NCBI GenBank assembly: GCA_034660395.1
Contig: JAYEJA010000049.1
Coordinates: 1 to 64,000, forward strand
DNA from: JAQVEM01 sp034660395
Lineage (GTDB): Bacteria > Actinomycetota > Humimicrobiia > Humimicrobiales > Humimicrobiaceae
Direction of reading: 5' to 3'
DNA: 64,000 bases
The position numbers and the translations under genes were made by a program. The notes beneath the pieces were generated by a model. The model ran no database searches, was not told the origin of the DNA, and saw only the letters and a program-made list of their open reading frames with translations. Each line of letters opens with the position of its first letter. Within the stretch, counting starts at the first letter, position 1. Of this stretch, positions 1-8,246 are shown piece after piece.

Positions 1-1009
1 TATTAACTTCTTTACTTATCTTATTTATAATATCCGAATCCAGGCCCTCTATTGCCACCCTAACCGCATTTTTAATCGCTTTCGCTTTTGAGCTGCCGTG
101 AGAAATAATCACAGGCCTGTTGAGCCCCAGAAGCTGCGCTCCTCCATATTCTTCATAATCAAATTTTTTCTTCATTTTTATAAGAGAACCCTTAATGCCA
201 ATAGCCGAAATTTTTGCCAGCATGTCTGACTTAAAAATTTGTTTTATTTCATTAAAAAAGAATCCTGCCATTCCTTCAACCAGCTTTAATATTACATTAC
301 CGACAAAACCATCACAAACGGCTACATCTGTTTTGCCTTCAAACAATTCCCTTCCTTCTATATTTCCTATAAAATTGATGCCATCATATTCTTTAAGCAG
401 CTTATAGCTCTCTACAGCAAGCTCGTTACCTTTTTTTTCTTCCTCCCCTATGTTAACCAGGGAAACTTTCGGATTTTTCACACCCAGTATACTCTCGGAA
501 TAAATTTTCCCCATTATAGCAAACTGCCTGAGATACAGGGGTTTACAATCTGCATTAGCTCCCGCATCTATCAGTAAGAATTTCTTGTCACCCAGCGGGA
601 CAACTACTGCAATGGCCGGCCTGGCTATGTTTTTTATTCTTTTTATATTAAAAAGGGAACATGCCATTACTGCGCCGGTATTTCCAGCAGAAATAAATGC
701 AGCCCCTTCTTCTTCTGATGCAAACTGTGAGCCCCTGTATATGGATGAATCTCTTTTTTTCTTCAATACAGAAGAGGGAGATTCATTCATACCGACATCC
801 TGGGAACTGTGGATAATATCAATGCCGGCAAGATTTAAATTCCCTGATTCCGCCAGCTTTTTTATTCTGTCCGAATCACCTGCCAGCTTTATTTTTGCTT
901 TCAGGTTCTCTTTAGCTTCCACAGAGCCCTTTATTATTTCTCCGGGAGCAAAATCACCCCCCATTGCATCTACGATAATCGAATGATGATTTGAATATAA
1001 TTGTGTCAT
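1..1009 (-). CDS. plsX: Phosphate acyltransferase PlsX (3' end cut by window edge)
   Basis: PlsX makes acyl-phosphate from acyl-ACP and phosphate, at the membrane surface, feeding PlsY in phospholipid synthesis. I translated the minus strand from an ATG at 1009-1007. The N-terminus shows VDAMGGDFAP (about residues 13-22), an AGNTGA motif follows near residue 100, and GGAQLLGLNRP lies near the C-terminus, all typical of PlsX. About 336 codons are inside the window and the family is about 330-340 residues, so only the last few codons are missing at the left edge. It is the last readable gene of rpmF, acyl-CoA synthetase, DRTGG protein, plsX; the gap to the preceding gene is 15 nt. The rpmF-plsX linkage is common in bacteria, but here two acyl-CoA metabolism genes are inserted between them. 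Confidence 0.95.
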   Translation of the reverse strand, partial: MTQLYSNHHSIIVDAMGGDFAPGEIIKGSVEAKENLKAKIKLAGDSDRIKKLAESGNLNLAGIDIIHSSQDVGMNESPSSVLKKKRDSSIYRGSQFASEEEGAAFISAGNTGAVMACSLFNIKRIKNIARPAIAVVVPLGDKKFLLIDAGANADCKPLYLRQFAIMGKIYSESILGVKNPKVSLVNIGEEEKKGNELAVESYKLLKEYDGINFIGNIEGRELFEGKTDVAVCDGFVGNVILKLVEGMAGFFFNEIKQIFKSDMLAKISAIGIKGSLIKMKKKFDYEEYGGAQLLGLNRPVIISHGSSKAKAIKNAVRVAIEGLDSDIINKISKEVN

Positions 1010-1024
1010 TGTTTAATTATGGAT

Positions 1025-2092
1025 TCAATTACTTTTTGATATTTTTAACAATTTGTCTATATCTATATATTCCCTCACTATTTCAATTATCTTACTAACT
1101 TTCTTAATCTCATGGAATCCGACATGACCCATAATTTCTCCAACTCTTTCGACTGCCGTTAAAGTATCAAAATTAACCAGAACCATTGGCACTCCCAATT
1201 CCTCTGCTCTCCCGAGTACCACGGTACTTGGCTGAAAGTTACCGGTAAGTATCAAACACTTTGTAGGAGTTTCCAGCGCAGCAAGCTGAACATCCGCTCT
1301 GTCTCCCCCTGTTATTACTGCTTTATTCACTTTCCTCTGAAAAAACTTTAATGCCTGCTCCTGCCCCATTGCTCCAACCATAAATGTTTCTACCAGCTCA
1401 TCAACTTTATCCTGCGCACATATAATCTGTCCCCCCAGCTTCTCTGCCATTTCCTTTACGCTTACAGAAGACAGTATTTTATCCGAAACGATGTATCCTA
1501 AAATCTCAATATTTTTTCTTTTTAGAAACGGGATAACCAGGTCTTCAGCATACTCCATCTGACTTCTTGGAACCCAGTTTATTATTACTCCTGCAAGGCA
1601 TTCCTTTAAGAATTCTTTTGCATAGAGTATCTGGTCAACAATTTCAGAACTGTACTTTACCACCATTATTGCCTTCGCTCCCACTTTTTTACAGATCTTA
1701 CTCGTAGATACTCCCAGAAAGTAACCATCCTCAACGCTTTTTGCGCCTTCCATAACTATGACATCCTTACCCTTTTTAATTCTATTATAGGCATCTGTGA
1801 TAGTATTGATAAAATCCTTTGAGAAACCCGGATCTCTAAGACCTTCCCTGCTGTACTGCTGTGTAAGGACAACGGGACAGACATCCTTTAAGTTTTCTTC
1901 TGTATTTAAAATACTCGATATATACTGCGCATCCTCATCTGTAGTAATTCCCCCCACACGTGTCGGTAAGGTTCCTACCGGTTTCATATAACCTACTTTT
2001 AACCCCTTCTCACCAAGTATTTTCCCTACACCCACACACATTGAGCTTTTGCCAGAAAAAGGTTGATTTGAAATAAAAAATAATGGAACCAT
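1025..2092 (-). CDS. BioD-like/DRTGG-domain protein related to the phosphotransacetylase N-terminus
   Basis: A 355-aa protein with a P-loop near the N-terminus (PFSGKSS, about residues 11-17) in an AAA_26/BioD-like fold, followed by a DRTGG-type domain (ITGGDRADVQLAALET, roughly residues 258-273). This pair of domains forms the N-terminal, non-catalytic part of long bacterial phosphotransacetylases; the catalytic PTA domain itself is absent. The gene follows the ADP-forming acyl-CoA synthetase by 1 nt, so the two are almost certainly co-expressed. Regulation or sensing of acyl-CoA conversion by the synthetase is an inference from this context, and no enzymatic activity can be read from the sequence. 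It ends 15 nt before plsX. Confidence 0.8.
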   Translation of the reverse strand: MVPLFFISNQPFSGKSSMCVGVGKILGEKGLKVGYMKPVGTLPTRVGGITTDEDAQYISSILNTEENLKDVCPVVLTQQYSREGLRDPGFSKDFINTITDAYNRIKKGKDVIVMEGAKSVEDGYFLGVSTSKICKKVGAKAIMVVKYSSEIVDQILYAKEFLKECLAGVIINWVPRSQMEYAEDLVIPFLKRKNIEILGYIVSDKILSSVSVKEMAEKLGGQIICAQDKVDELVETFMVGAMGQEQALKFFQRKVNKAVITGGDRADVQLAALETPTKCLILTGNFQPSTVVLGRAEELGVPMVLVNFDTLTAVERVGEIMGHVGFHEIKKVSKIIEIVREYIDIDKLLKISKSN

Positions 2093-2093
2093 C

Positions 2094-4211
2094 CTAACCT
2101 CCTATCCTTATTCTTGAATCACCAGCCATAGAACCTTTCCCCTTTTTCTTTACGAAAAGGGGATTTATATCCATTTCCATTATCTCTGGAAAATCAGTAA
2201 CCAGCTGCGAAACTTTTAATATAACTTCAATTATACTATTTATATCCGATGGGTTCTCACCCCTGGTTCCTTCCAATATCTTTATGGTCTTAATTTCTCT
2301 TATCATTTCGTCTGCAGCCTGCCTGCTTAAGGGGGGTATCCTGAAGGATACATCCTTAAGAGTTTCAACATATATTCCCCCCATACCAAACATAATCACG
2401 TGCCCGAACTGAGAATCTTCGCTTACCCCTATTATTATCTCCTTTTTATCTTTAATATACTCCTGTACCAGAACACCTCTTATATCAGCATCAGGCATAT
2501 ATTTTAGTGCATTAAAAAAAATGTCATCATAGCTCTTTTCAAGTTCTTCTTCGGTATTTATATTAACCTTCACGCCGCCTACATCTGTTTTATGTAAAAT
2601 ATCCGGAGATACGATTTTTAATACAAGCGGATATCCTATTCTGTTGCCTATCTCTTTCACTTCATTCTTATCCGCTGCAAGTTCAGCCCTGGGCAGTCTT
2701 ATTCCATATGCTTCAAGAACCCCTCTCGCTTCTATTTCCCCCAGCTCCAATCTATCTTCCAGCCGGCACATATTAAATATCTTTTTAACTTTCTCCTTAT
2801 TGACATCAAAATTCTCAATTTTAAAACTCTTTCCGGATTTCCAATCAGCATAATCAGCCATGACCTTCAGCGTACTTACCGCTTCTTCAGGAATATTGAA
2901 GTTTGGTATTCTTTTTTCAGCTAAAAATTCCGCTGCCCTTTTAATTTCATTTCCTCCTATAAAACTTGTCAACACCGGTATCTTATCTTCCCGGCTTTCT
3001 GTTACTTCTGCAATTGCCTTTGCAGTTTCTAAATTTTGTGTCATTGCCTGCGGTGTAAGCAGTACTATTACAGCATCTACATTTTTATCTTTTATTATAA
3101 CTTCCAGAGTTTTTTTATACCTATCTGCTAAAGCGTCCCCCAGAACATCTACCGGGTTATAAAAATTAGCTTCTTCCGGTAAAAAACCCTTTAACTTTTC
3201 TATGGTCTCTTTTTCAAGATTTGCCAGCATGATGTTACTTCTCTCGCAGGCATCAGTAGCCATTATGCCCGGCCCTCCCGCATTTGTTATTATTGCAACT
3301 TTTTTACCTTTAGGCAATGGCTGGTAGGAAAAAGCTATCGCATAATTGAAAAAATCTCTTATTGTGTCTGCCCTTACTATTCCTGATTGTTTAAAAGCAG
3401 ATTCATAGGCACTGGCAGAACCTGCCAGTGTTCCCGTATGAGATGATACCGCCCTTGCTCCAGCGTCGGTGTTTCCTGATTTGACTACTATTATTGGTTT
3501 TTTTCTTGAAACAACCGAAGATATCTTAATAAATTCTCTTCCATTTTTTACGCCTTCAAGATAGGCGATTATTACCCTTGTATCTTCTTCATCTCCCAGT
3601 TTCCCGATAAGGTCGTTTTCCGATATATCGGATTTATTGCCCAGAGAAACAAATTTAGAAAACCCTACTTTATTAGTCTTTGCCCAATCAAGAATAGATG
3701 TGCCGAGAGCTCCTGATTGAGATAAAAAGCTAATATCACCCGCGGGAGGCATACCGCCTGAAAAGGAAGCATTCATTGAACATGCAGTATTTATGACTCC
3801 AAGGCAGTTGGGACCCAGAATCCTTATTCCATTTTTTTTGGCTATATCAATTAATTGACTTTCCCTCTTTGCGCCTTCAGTACCTGTTTCCTTAAAACCT
3901 GCAGATATGATAATAGACCATTTGACATTCTTTTTTGAACAATCTTCCAGAACAGGACATACATACTTTGCAGGTATGGCTAATACAGCCATTTCAAAAT
4001 CCAGGGGAATATCTAAAACTGAAGAGTAGCATTTTATATCACAAATTTTATCTGCTTTTGGGTTAACCGGAAACAATTTTCCTTTAAATCCGGATTTTAT
4101 GAGATTCTCAAGTATAACATGGCCAACTTTGCCTTTTTCCCTGGAAGCTCCTATTAATGCTAAAGATTGGGGACAAAAAAAATTTCCTAAACTCAAATTG
4201 CAAACCTCCAA
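2094..4211 (-). CDS. ADP-forming acetate/acyl-CoA ligase, fused alpha-beta chain
   Basis: Converts acyl-CoA, ADP and phosphate to acid, CoA and ATP, conserving energy in anaerobes. The 705-aa chain holds, in order, a CoA-binding Rossmann domain (about 12-105), succinyl-CoA-ligase-like domains with GPNCLGV (133-139), SQSGALG (164-170) and SHTGTLAG (257-264, containing the region of the phosphorylated histidine of the family), and a C-terminal ATP-grasp domain from about 485 with HKTDVGGV at 540-547. Both subunits known as separate chains in archaea are fused here. The gene follows rpmF by 19 nt and precedes the DRTGG protein by 1 nt. With the PFOR at 56.9-60.4 kb it suggests pyruvate to acetyl-CoA to acetate with ATP formation. 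The exact acyl specificity cannot be read from sequence. Confidence 0.9.
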   Translation of the reverse strand: MEVCNLSLGNFFCPQSLALIGASREKGKVGHVILENLIKSGFKGKLFPVNPKADKICDIKCYSSVLDIPLDFEMAVLAIPAKYVCPVLEDCSKKNVKWSIIISAGFKETGTEGAKRESQLIDIAKKNGIRILGPNCLGVINTACSMNASFSGGMPPAGDISFLSQSGALGTSILDWAKTNKVGFSKFVSLGNKSDISENDLIGKLGDEEDTRVIIAYLEGVKNGREFIKISSVVSRKKPIIVVKSGNTDAGARAVSSHTGTLAGSASAYESAFKQSGIVRADTIRDFFNYAIAFSYQPLPKGKKVAIITNAGGPGIMATDACERSNIMLANLEKETIEKLKGFLPEEANFYNPVDVLGDALADRYKKTLEVIIKDKNVDAVIVLLTPQAMTQNLETAKAIAEVTESREDKIPVLTSFIGGNEIKRAAEFLAEKRIPNFNIPEEAVSTLKVMADYADWKSGKSFKIENFDVNKEKVKKIFNMCRLEDRLELGEIEARGVLEAYGIRLPRAELAADKNEVKEIGNRIGYPLVLKIVSPDILHKTDVGGVKVNINTEEELEKSYDDIFFNALKYMPDADIRGVLVQEYIKDKKEIIIGVSEDSQFGHVIMFGMGGIYVETLKDVSFRIPPLSRQAADEMIREIKTIKILEGTRGENPSDINSIIEVILKVSQLVTDFPEIMEMDINPLFVKKKGKGSMAGDSRIRIGG

Positions 4212-4230
4212 TCAAAAGTATAATCAATTC

Positions 4231-4446
4231 TTATTTATTTGCTTCTCCTGCTTTCTTTTTTTTGTCCTCACTCTCAAAAGATATTATCTCATTCTGCAGA
4301 TAATAACCGCAATTCTGGCAAACCCTGTGCGCAATCTTTTTGCTATGGCACCTGGGACACTCAACGATATTTAATATTTTTAATCGATCATGAGTTCTGC
4401 GTTTATCTCTTTTTGACCTCGATGTTTTACCTTTGGGAACAGCCAA
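4231..4446 (-). CDS. rpmF: Ribosomal protein bL32
   Basis: Small 71-aa large-subunit ribosomal protein. It opens MAVPKGKTSRSKRDKRR, the standard bL32 N-terminus, and has a zinc ribbon with Cys30, Cys33, Cys43 and Cys46, so this is the zinc-binding (C+) form. The start codon is TTG, supported by a strong AGGAGG eight bases upstream. A promoter lies at 4507-4534. The acidic/lysine-rich tail (DKKKKAGEANK) is longer than in many bL32 proteins. The usual upstream neighbour, a DUF177 (YceD) gene, is absent; a SepIVA-like gene sits there instead, in a separate transcription unit. Confidence 0.95.
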   Translation of the reverse strand: MAVPKGKTSRSKRDKRRTHDRLKILNIVECPRCHSKKIAHRVCQNCGYYLQNEIISFESEDKKKKAGEANK

Positions 4447-4506
4447 TTCTATTTCCTCCTGTTAGCTTATTATCACAAACTTATCATAAACGGATACAAG
4501 CAAATA

Positions 4507-4534
4507 AATATAACATAAAATAATTATTATTCAA
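4507..4534 (-). promoter_or_regulatory. Promoter of the rpmF operon
   Basis: On the minus strand, -35 TTGAAT (4534-4529), a 16-nt spacer, and -10 TATATT (4512-4507) preceded by TGT, giving an extended -10. The 5' leader would be about 55 nt. It reads towards rpmF, the acyl-CoA synthetase, the DRTGG protein and plsX. Assigned by eye from sigma-A consensus. Confidence 0.55.
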
Positions 4535-4572
4535 TAAATACTGCCTGCTTTATTATTAAAATTTATAAAATG

Positions 4573-4590
4573 ATGATAGATGAATATCAT
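4573..4590 (-). terminator. Weak hairpin at the end of the SepIVA-like gene
   Basis: A perfect 6-bp inverted repeat (ATGATA and TATCAT, 6-nt loop) overlaps the stop codon of the SepIVA-like gene and is followed on the minus strand by CATTTTATAAATTTT. The stem is A/T-rich and the U-run imperfect, so this is at best a weak terminator of the fakA-rsmD-coaD-SepIVA unit. Confidence 0.3.
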
Positions 4591-5060
4591 TTATCTCCCT
4601 GACTCACATCGCCCCTGAACTGCTCTCTGCCTTTCTCAATAGCAGTCAGCAACTTGTGTAATACTGCTTCAAGGTTTGCCAGCTTTTCATCAGCATAATC
4701 CTCAGCTTCAAGCCTTATGGTTCTTGCTCTTGCTTCCACCGCCGACATTAATTCTTCCGCCTTCCTGTTAGCATCTTTCAATACCTCGGTCTCACTTACC
4801 AGGGCCTCCGCCCTTTCCTTGGCTTCCTTTACTAATCTTTCAGAATACCTCTTGGCTTCCTCTACCATATTCTCTCTTTCTTTAACAATCCACCTTGATT
4901 GCTTTAATTCTTCCGGAAAAATATTCCTTAGTTCATCCAGCAAATCATAAATCTCACTTTCATTAACAATTATATTAGACGAAAAAGGTATTCTTTTACT
5001 TTTATCAAGAAATTCCTCCATTCTGTCAACTACCTCAAATACATCCATTCTTCTCTCCAT
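4587..5060 (-). CDS. SepIVA-like coiled-coil protein (DivIVA superfamily)
   Basis: A 157-aa, charged, largely helical protein. It begins MDVFEVVDRMEEFLDKSKRI after an optional four-residue extension, then has an IYDLLDELRNIFPEE segment (about 37-51), an RWIVKERENMVEEAKR segment, and an Ala/Glu-rich coiled coil to about residue 145. This pattern matches the family annotated as SepIVA in mycobacteria, a DivIVA-like septal factor, and as ATPase-like protein in Firmicutes. Two start codons are possible: ATG at 5060 (AAAGG five bases away) or the ATG four codons later with GGAGAG in front. It follows coaD by 11 nt. A role in cell division or envelope growth is known only from mycobacterial relatives. 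Confidence 0.75.
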   Translation of the reverse strand: MERRMDVFEVVDRMEEFLDKSKRIPFSSNIIVNESEIYDLLDELRNIFPEELKQSRWIVKERENMVEEAKRYSERLVKEAKERAEALVSETEVLKDANRKAEELMSAVEARARTIRLEAEDYADEKLANLEAVLHKLLTAIEKGREQFRGDVSQGDK

Positions 5061-5071
5061 CTATACCTTTA

Positions 5072-5566
5072 TTATTTAAAATCTTCTTTTTCAAAACTTT
5101 CAATTACATCATTTTCTATTTTCTCAGGCACCAGACCTCTTATGCAGCCATTGAACATTGCTACTTCCTTAACAGCACTCGAGCTGAGATAAGCATATCT
5201 GGGATTTGTTACCATAAATACAGTCTCTACTTCCGGGTTTAATTTCCTATTTATCTGCGCCATCTGGAACTCGTACTCGAAATCTGAAATAGCCCTGAGT
5301 CCCTTGACTACGACTGTCGCATTTACTTTACTGGCCAGTTTCACCAGCAAACCGTTAAATGTAATAACCTCTATATTTTTCAGGTTACTCAGTGATCTCT
5401 TTACAAAATCAACCCTCCTCTCAACAGAATAAAGCGGCTTTTTCTTAGGATTTTCTGATATTGCGACCACTACCTTTGAAAAAATTTTTGAACACCTGTT
5501 TATTATATCCAGGTGGCCTTTTGTCATAGGATCATATGTCCCGGGACACAATGCAATTCTTTCCAT
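5072..5566 (-). CDS. coaD: Phosphopantetheine adenylyltransferase
   Basis: CoaD adenylates 4'-phosphopantetheine to dephospho-CoA in the CoA pathway. The 164-aa protein has the nucleotidyltransferase motif GTYDPMTKGH (9-18, ending in the catalytic-site His18) and the C-terminal SSSAVKEVA motif near residue 130 that matches the ISSSxVKE signature. Length is normal. It lies 27 nt after rsmD, the classic rsmD-coaD pair, and 11 nt before the SepIVA-like gene. CoaBC, the preceding pathway step, is encoded at 15.0-16.2 kb. Confidence 0.97.
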   Translation of the reverse strand: MERIALCPGTYDPMTKGHLDIINRCSKIFSKVVVAISENPKKKPLYSVERRVDFVKRSLSNLKNIEVITFNGLLVKLASKVNATVVVKGLRAISDFEYEFQMAQINRKLNPEVETVFMVTNPRYAYLSSSAVKEVAMFNGCIRGLVPEKIENDVIESFEKEDFK

Positions 5567-5593
5567 AACTTAAATCCTCTTACCTCCTCTTTA

Positions 5594-6145
5594 TTATGGC
5601 GAGAGATATAATATTTTTTTATCTCCCCGGCCGGACTTTTTCAATAAATCCAATCCCCTTATCTCTTCTTCAATATCTCTTTTTAAAAAGCACTCATATA
5701 TTACCAGGGTATTACTTTTAGCGATATTTTTTTTTGATACGGCATTGAATATTTTTATCATTATATCACTTTTAATTTTATAAGGTGGGTCCATAAATAT
5801 TATATCCCACCCCGGACCCTTATAAAACTTTAGAAACTCAATAACGTCACTTTTTATTATTTTATATTTTTCACCACTTATTTTTAGCCCTTTGATATTA
5901 CACTCTATTAATTTTACAGACTTATAGTTTCTGTCTACAAAATATACCATATTGCAGCCGCGGCTCAACGATTCAATTCCAAGAGACCCGCTTCCTGCAA
6001 ATAAGTCAAGCACATTTGCCCTGCTTATCCTGCTGCCGATAACATTAAAAATACTTTCTTTTACACTATCAAGTGTTGGCCTGATTTCATAATTTGAGGG
6101 GGGTTTTAATTTTCTACCTTTAAATTTACCCGAAATTATCCTGAT
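5594..6145 (-). CDS. rsmD: 16S rRNA (guanine966-N2)-methyltransferase RsmD, probable ATC start
   Basis: RsmD methylates G966 of 16S rRNA. Visible are the SAM motif DLFAGSGSLGIE, the catalytic DPPY motif (IIFMDPPYK) and, in the region upstream of the first GTG, IISGKFKGRKLKPP and RPTLDSVKESIFN, which are the conserved RsmD N-terminus. That N-terminus is in frame but has no ATG, GTG or TTG before the upstream in-frame TAA. The codon at the expected Met is ATC (6145-6143), giving RIISGKFKG after it, with a GGTGG Shine-Dalgarno (6156-6152) six bases upstream; this start gives 183 aa, the normal family length. The alternatives are an internal GTG at 6013, which would delete 44 conserved residues, or a one-base frameshift after an ATG at 6158. 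RecG, the usual upstream partner, is absent. Confidence 0.88.
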   Translation of the reverse strand: MRIISGKFKGRKLKPPSNYEIRPTLDSVKESIFNVIGSRISRANVLDLFAGSGSLGIESLSRGCNMVYFVDRNYKSVKLIECNIKGLKISGEKYKIIKSDVIEFLKFYKGPGWDIIFMDPPYKIKSDIMIKIFNAVSKKNIAKSNTLVIYECFLKRDIEEEIRGLDLLKKSGRGDKKILYLSP

Positions 6146-6167
6146 AGTTTACCACCATAAAATACAA

Positions 6168-7922
6168 TTATTCTATTGAAAATATATAATGATATAAAAG
6201 CTGTCCTCCTTTATGGATTTCCATATCTATTTTAGGAAAATGCTTTTTAATTCCTTTTTTTATCTTATCAATATCCTCTTTTTTTGCATCCTTTCCCATG
6301 TAAAAAGTTATAACTTCTTTTTTTGAATCTGCAATATCTCTTACAAGGTCAACCGTGGCATCCACGACATTATCCGATACTACTCTAACCTTTCCTTTAG
6401 ATAATCCTATGTACTCGCCCTTTTTTATTTCTCCCACCATAAGATTAGCATCTCTTACCGCACATGTTACTTCCCCATCTTCTGTCTTTTTAGCTGACTG
6501 TTCCATATTATCCATATTCTCTTCAATGCCGGCATCAGGATTGTAGCTTAGAATAGCTGCTATGCCTGCCGGAATGCTTTTTGTCTGAACTACATAAACA
6601 TCCTTTTTCCTTACGACTTTCTTCGCCTGATTCGCAGTCAGTATTATATTCTTATTGTTGGGTAATATTATAATCTCGGAAGCATCCAGGTCGCTTATAG
6701 CCTTTACCATCTCATATGTTGAAGGATTCATACTCTGTCCACCGCTTACGACAATATCTGCACCTACACTCTTAAATATCTTCTCCAGTCCCTCTCCGCT
6801 GGATACTGCCATTAAAGCTCTGCTTGAATCTATCCTGCCTTCCGACGGTTCTTCTCCTTCAACTAATTCCTCTCTCTGGTCTTTCATATTATTTATCTTA
6901 ATATCATGAAGGGATCCTTCCCTTGATGCCCTGCCTAAAATCCTATGGGGATGATTCGTATGTACATGTATTTTAACCAGGTTCTCATTTCCAACTACTA
7001 CGGCACTGTCACCAAAGCTTTCTATTCTTTCCCTTAGTCTTTCTACATTTATCCTTCTTCCCTTCACCATAAGCTCTGTACAATAAGTATATTTGATTTC
7101 GTAGGTAAGCCTTACATTTTTTAGATTTTCCTTTTCATCATGAGAGACATACCCCTCACTTTCTTCAGAGACACCCTCTTTTGCTTTTTTGTCCCTGCTA
7201 TTATTATTTCTATTACTTTTATTTCCTGACAATGCAGCGGTTTTCCCGGGTTCCACGGTATTCATCTCTAATTGTTTGTCCAGACTGCCGATTCCATTCA
7301 TTGCCTTTTTTACTCCGATCAATATATCAAGAATACCCTGCGCCCCCGCATCTACCACATCAGCCTTTTTTAATACCGGTAGAAGGAAAGTAGTACGTTC
7401 CACGGATTTTTCCGTTTCAGAAATAACTTCATCCAGGAAATCTATCATTTTTACCTTACCGTTATTACCTCCCATATTCCCAACAAATTCGCATATATCT
7501 TTTATCGCGGTAAGCATAGTTCCTTCAGTCGGATCCTGGACAGAACCGTAGGCAAGATCTCTTGAAGCTTCAAGGGCTTTTTTTATTACATCCAGATCAA
7601 ACCTGTTGCATTTTATAATTTCATCAAAAAACCCTTTAAGTATCTGTGATAATATTACGCCCGAGTTGCCCCTTGATCCCATTAATGCTCCAAATGAAGC
7701 TTTTTCCAGCACATTTTTTAGAGAAAAATCATTTAACCGGGAAAGCTCTTTTTTAACTGACTTTAAGGTTAGCAGCATATTGGTACCCGTATCTCCATCC
7801 GGAACAGGGAATACATTTAAATCATTAATCTTCTTTTCATTTTCTTCAAAGTTATCCAGTACCTTATTAACTAGTTTTTCAAGATTCTCTTTCTTTATTC
7901 CTTCAGTAACTTCGCCGTTCAC
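6168..7922 (-). CDS. fakA: Fatty acid kinase catalytic subunit FakA-like (DhaL + DegV-like C-terminus)
   Basis: FakA phosphorylates fatty acids held by a FakB carrier; the acyl-phosphate can be used by PlsX/PlsY. The N-terminal DhaL domain has NDLNVFPVPDGDTGTNM (about 38-54), the metal/nucleotide-binding signature, and MGSRGNSGVILSQ (about 92-104). A low-complexity Asn/Lys/Glu linker (about 235-275) precedes a DAK1_2 region and the C-terminal DegV-like part. I prefer the GTG at 7922, which has GGGTGG five bases upstream; a GTG at 7931 would add three residues but its AAAGG abuts it directly. No FakB gene is in the window. The usual asp23-like gene before it and recG after it are both missing. 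Confidence 0.88.
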   Translation of the reverse strand: MNGEVTEGIKKENLEKLVNKVLDNFEENEKKINDLNVFPVPDGDTGTNMLLTLKSVKKELSRLNDFSLKNVLEKASFGALMGSRGNSGVILSQILKGFFDEIIKCNRFDLDVIKKALEASRDLAYGSVQDPTEGTMLTAIKDICEFVGNMGGNNGKVKMIDFLDEVISETEKSVERTTFLLPVLKKADVVDAGAQGILDILIGVKKAMNGIGSLDKQLEMNTVEPGKTAALSGNKSNRNNNSRDKKAKEGVSEESEGYVSHDEKENLKNVRLTYEIKYTYCTELMVKGRRINVERLRERIESFGDSAVVVGNENLVKIHVHTNHPHRILGRASREGSLHDIKINNMKDQREELVEGEEPSEGRIDSSRALMAVSSGEGLEKIFKSVGADIVVSGGQSMNPSTYEMVKAISDLDASEIIILPNNKNIILTANQAKKVVRKKDVYVVQTKSIPAGIAAILSYNPDAGIEENMDNMEQSAKKTEDGEVTCAVRDANLMVGEIKKGEYIGLSKGKVRVVSDNVVDATVDLVRDIADSKKEVITFYMGKDAKKEDIDKIKKGIKKHFPKIDMEIHKGGQLLYHYIFSIE

Positions 7923-7990
7923 TTTTGCCACCCTTTTATAAATTATCCCATATTAAAATTTATAAGCATGCCATCCCCGGCCGCCGTTAT

Positions 7991-7999
7991 ATTATACCA
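7991..7999 (-). promoter_or_regulatory. Extended -10 promoter of the fakA operon
   Basis: TGGTATAAT on the minus strand, an extended -10 element, with no good -35 at the usual distance. The leader to fakA would be about 60 nt. It is divergent from the rpmB promoter. Confidence 0.5.
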
Positions 8000-8246
8000 G
8001 AATTTTTGTCATTTTTTCCTATAAAATTAATCTTTCTCACCTTCAATTTTTTTATACTCTTTAAGACTAAATAATCTTTAAATTGTTTCCTTTAAATATC
8101 CCGGTTTTATCTCTCTATTTCCTATTTAACTTGAAAAGTGCTTAATAAAATGCTAATATTCCTTCCTGTTTAATTAATACCTGGCCGATATAAGTTATCA
8201 ATCCGGGTTGATGGTATATAAATTTTAAGGGAAAACAGGAGAAGAA
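8000..8246. other. Divergent intergenic region between fakA and rpmB
   Basis: Together with the fakA leader this is about 320 nt without a gene. It is A/T-rich and holds the fakA extended -10, the rpmB promoter (8131-8159) and an inverted repeat in the rpmB leader (ATCAA and TTGAT, 8197-8212). I see no tRNA or small ORF with a convincing ribosome binding site. Confidence 0.6.
8131..8159 (+). promoter_or_regulatory. Promoter of rpmB
   Basis: TTGAAA (8131-8136), a 17-nt spacer ending in TGC, and TAATAT (8154-8159). It is a good sigma-A promoter with an extended -10 and implies an 80-nt leader that contains a short inverted repeat at 8197-8212. Confidence 0.6.
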
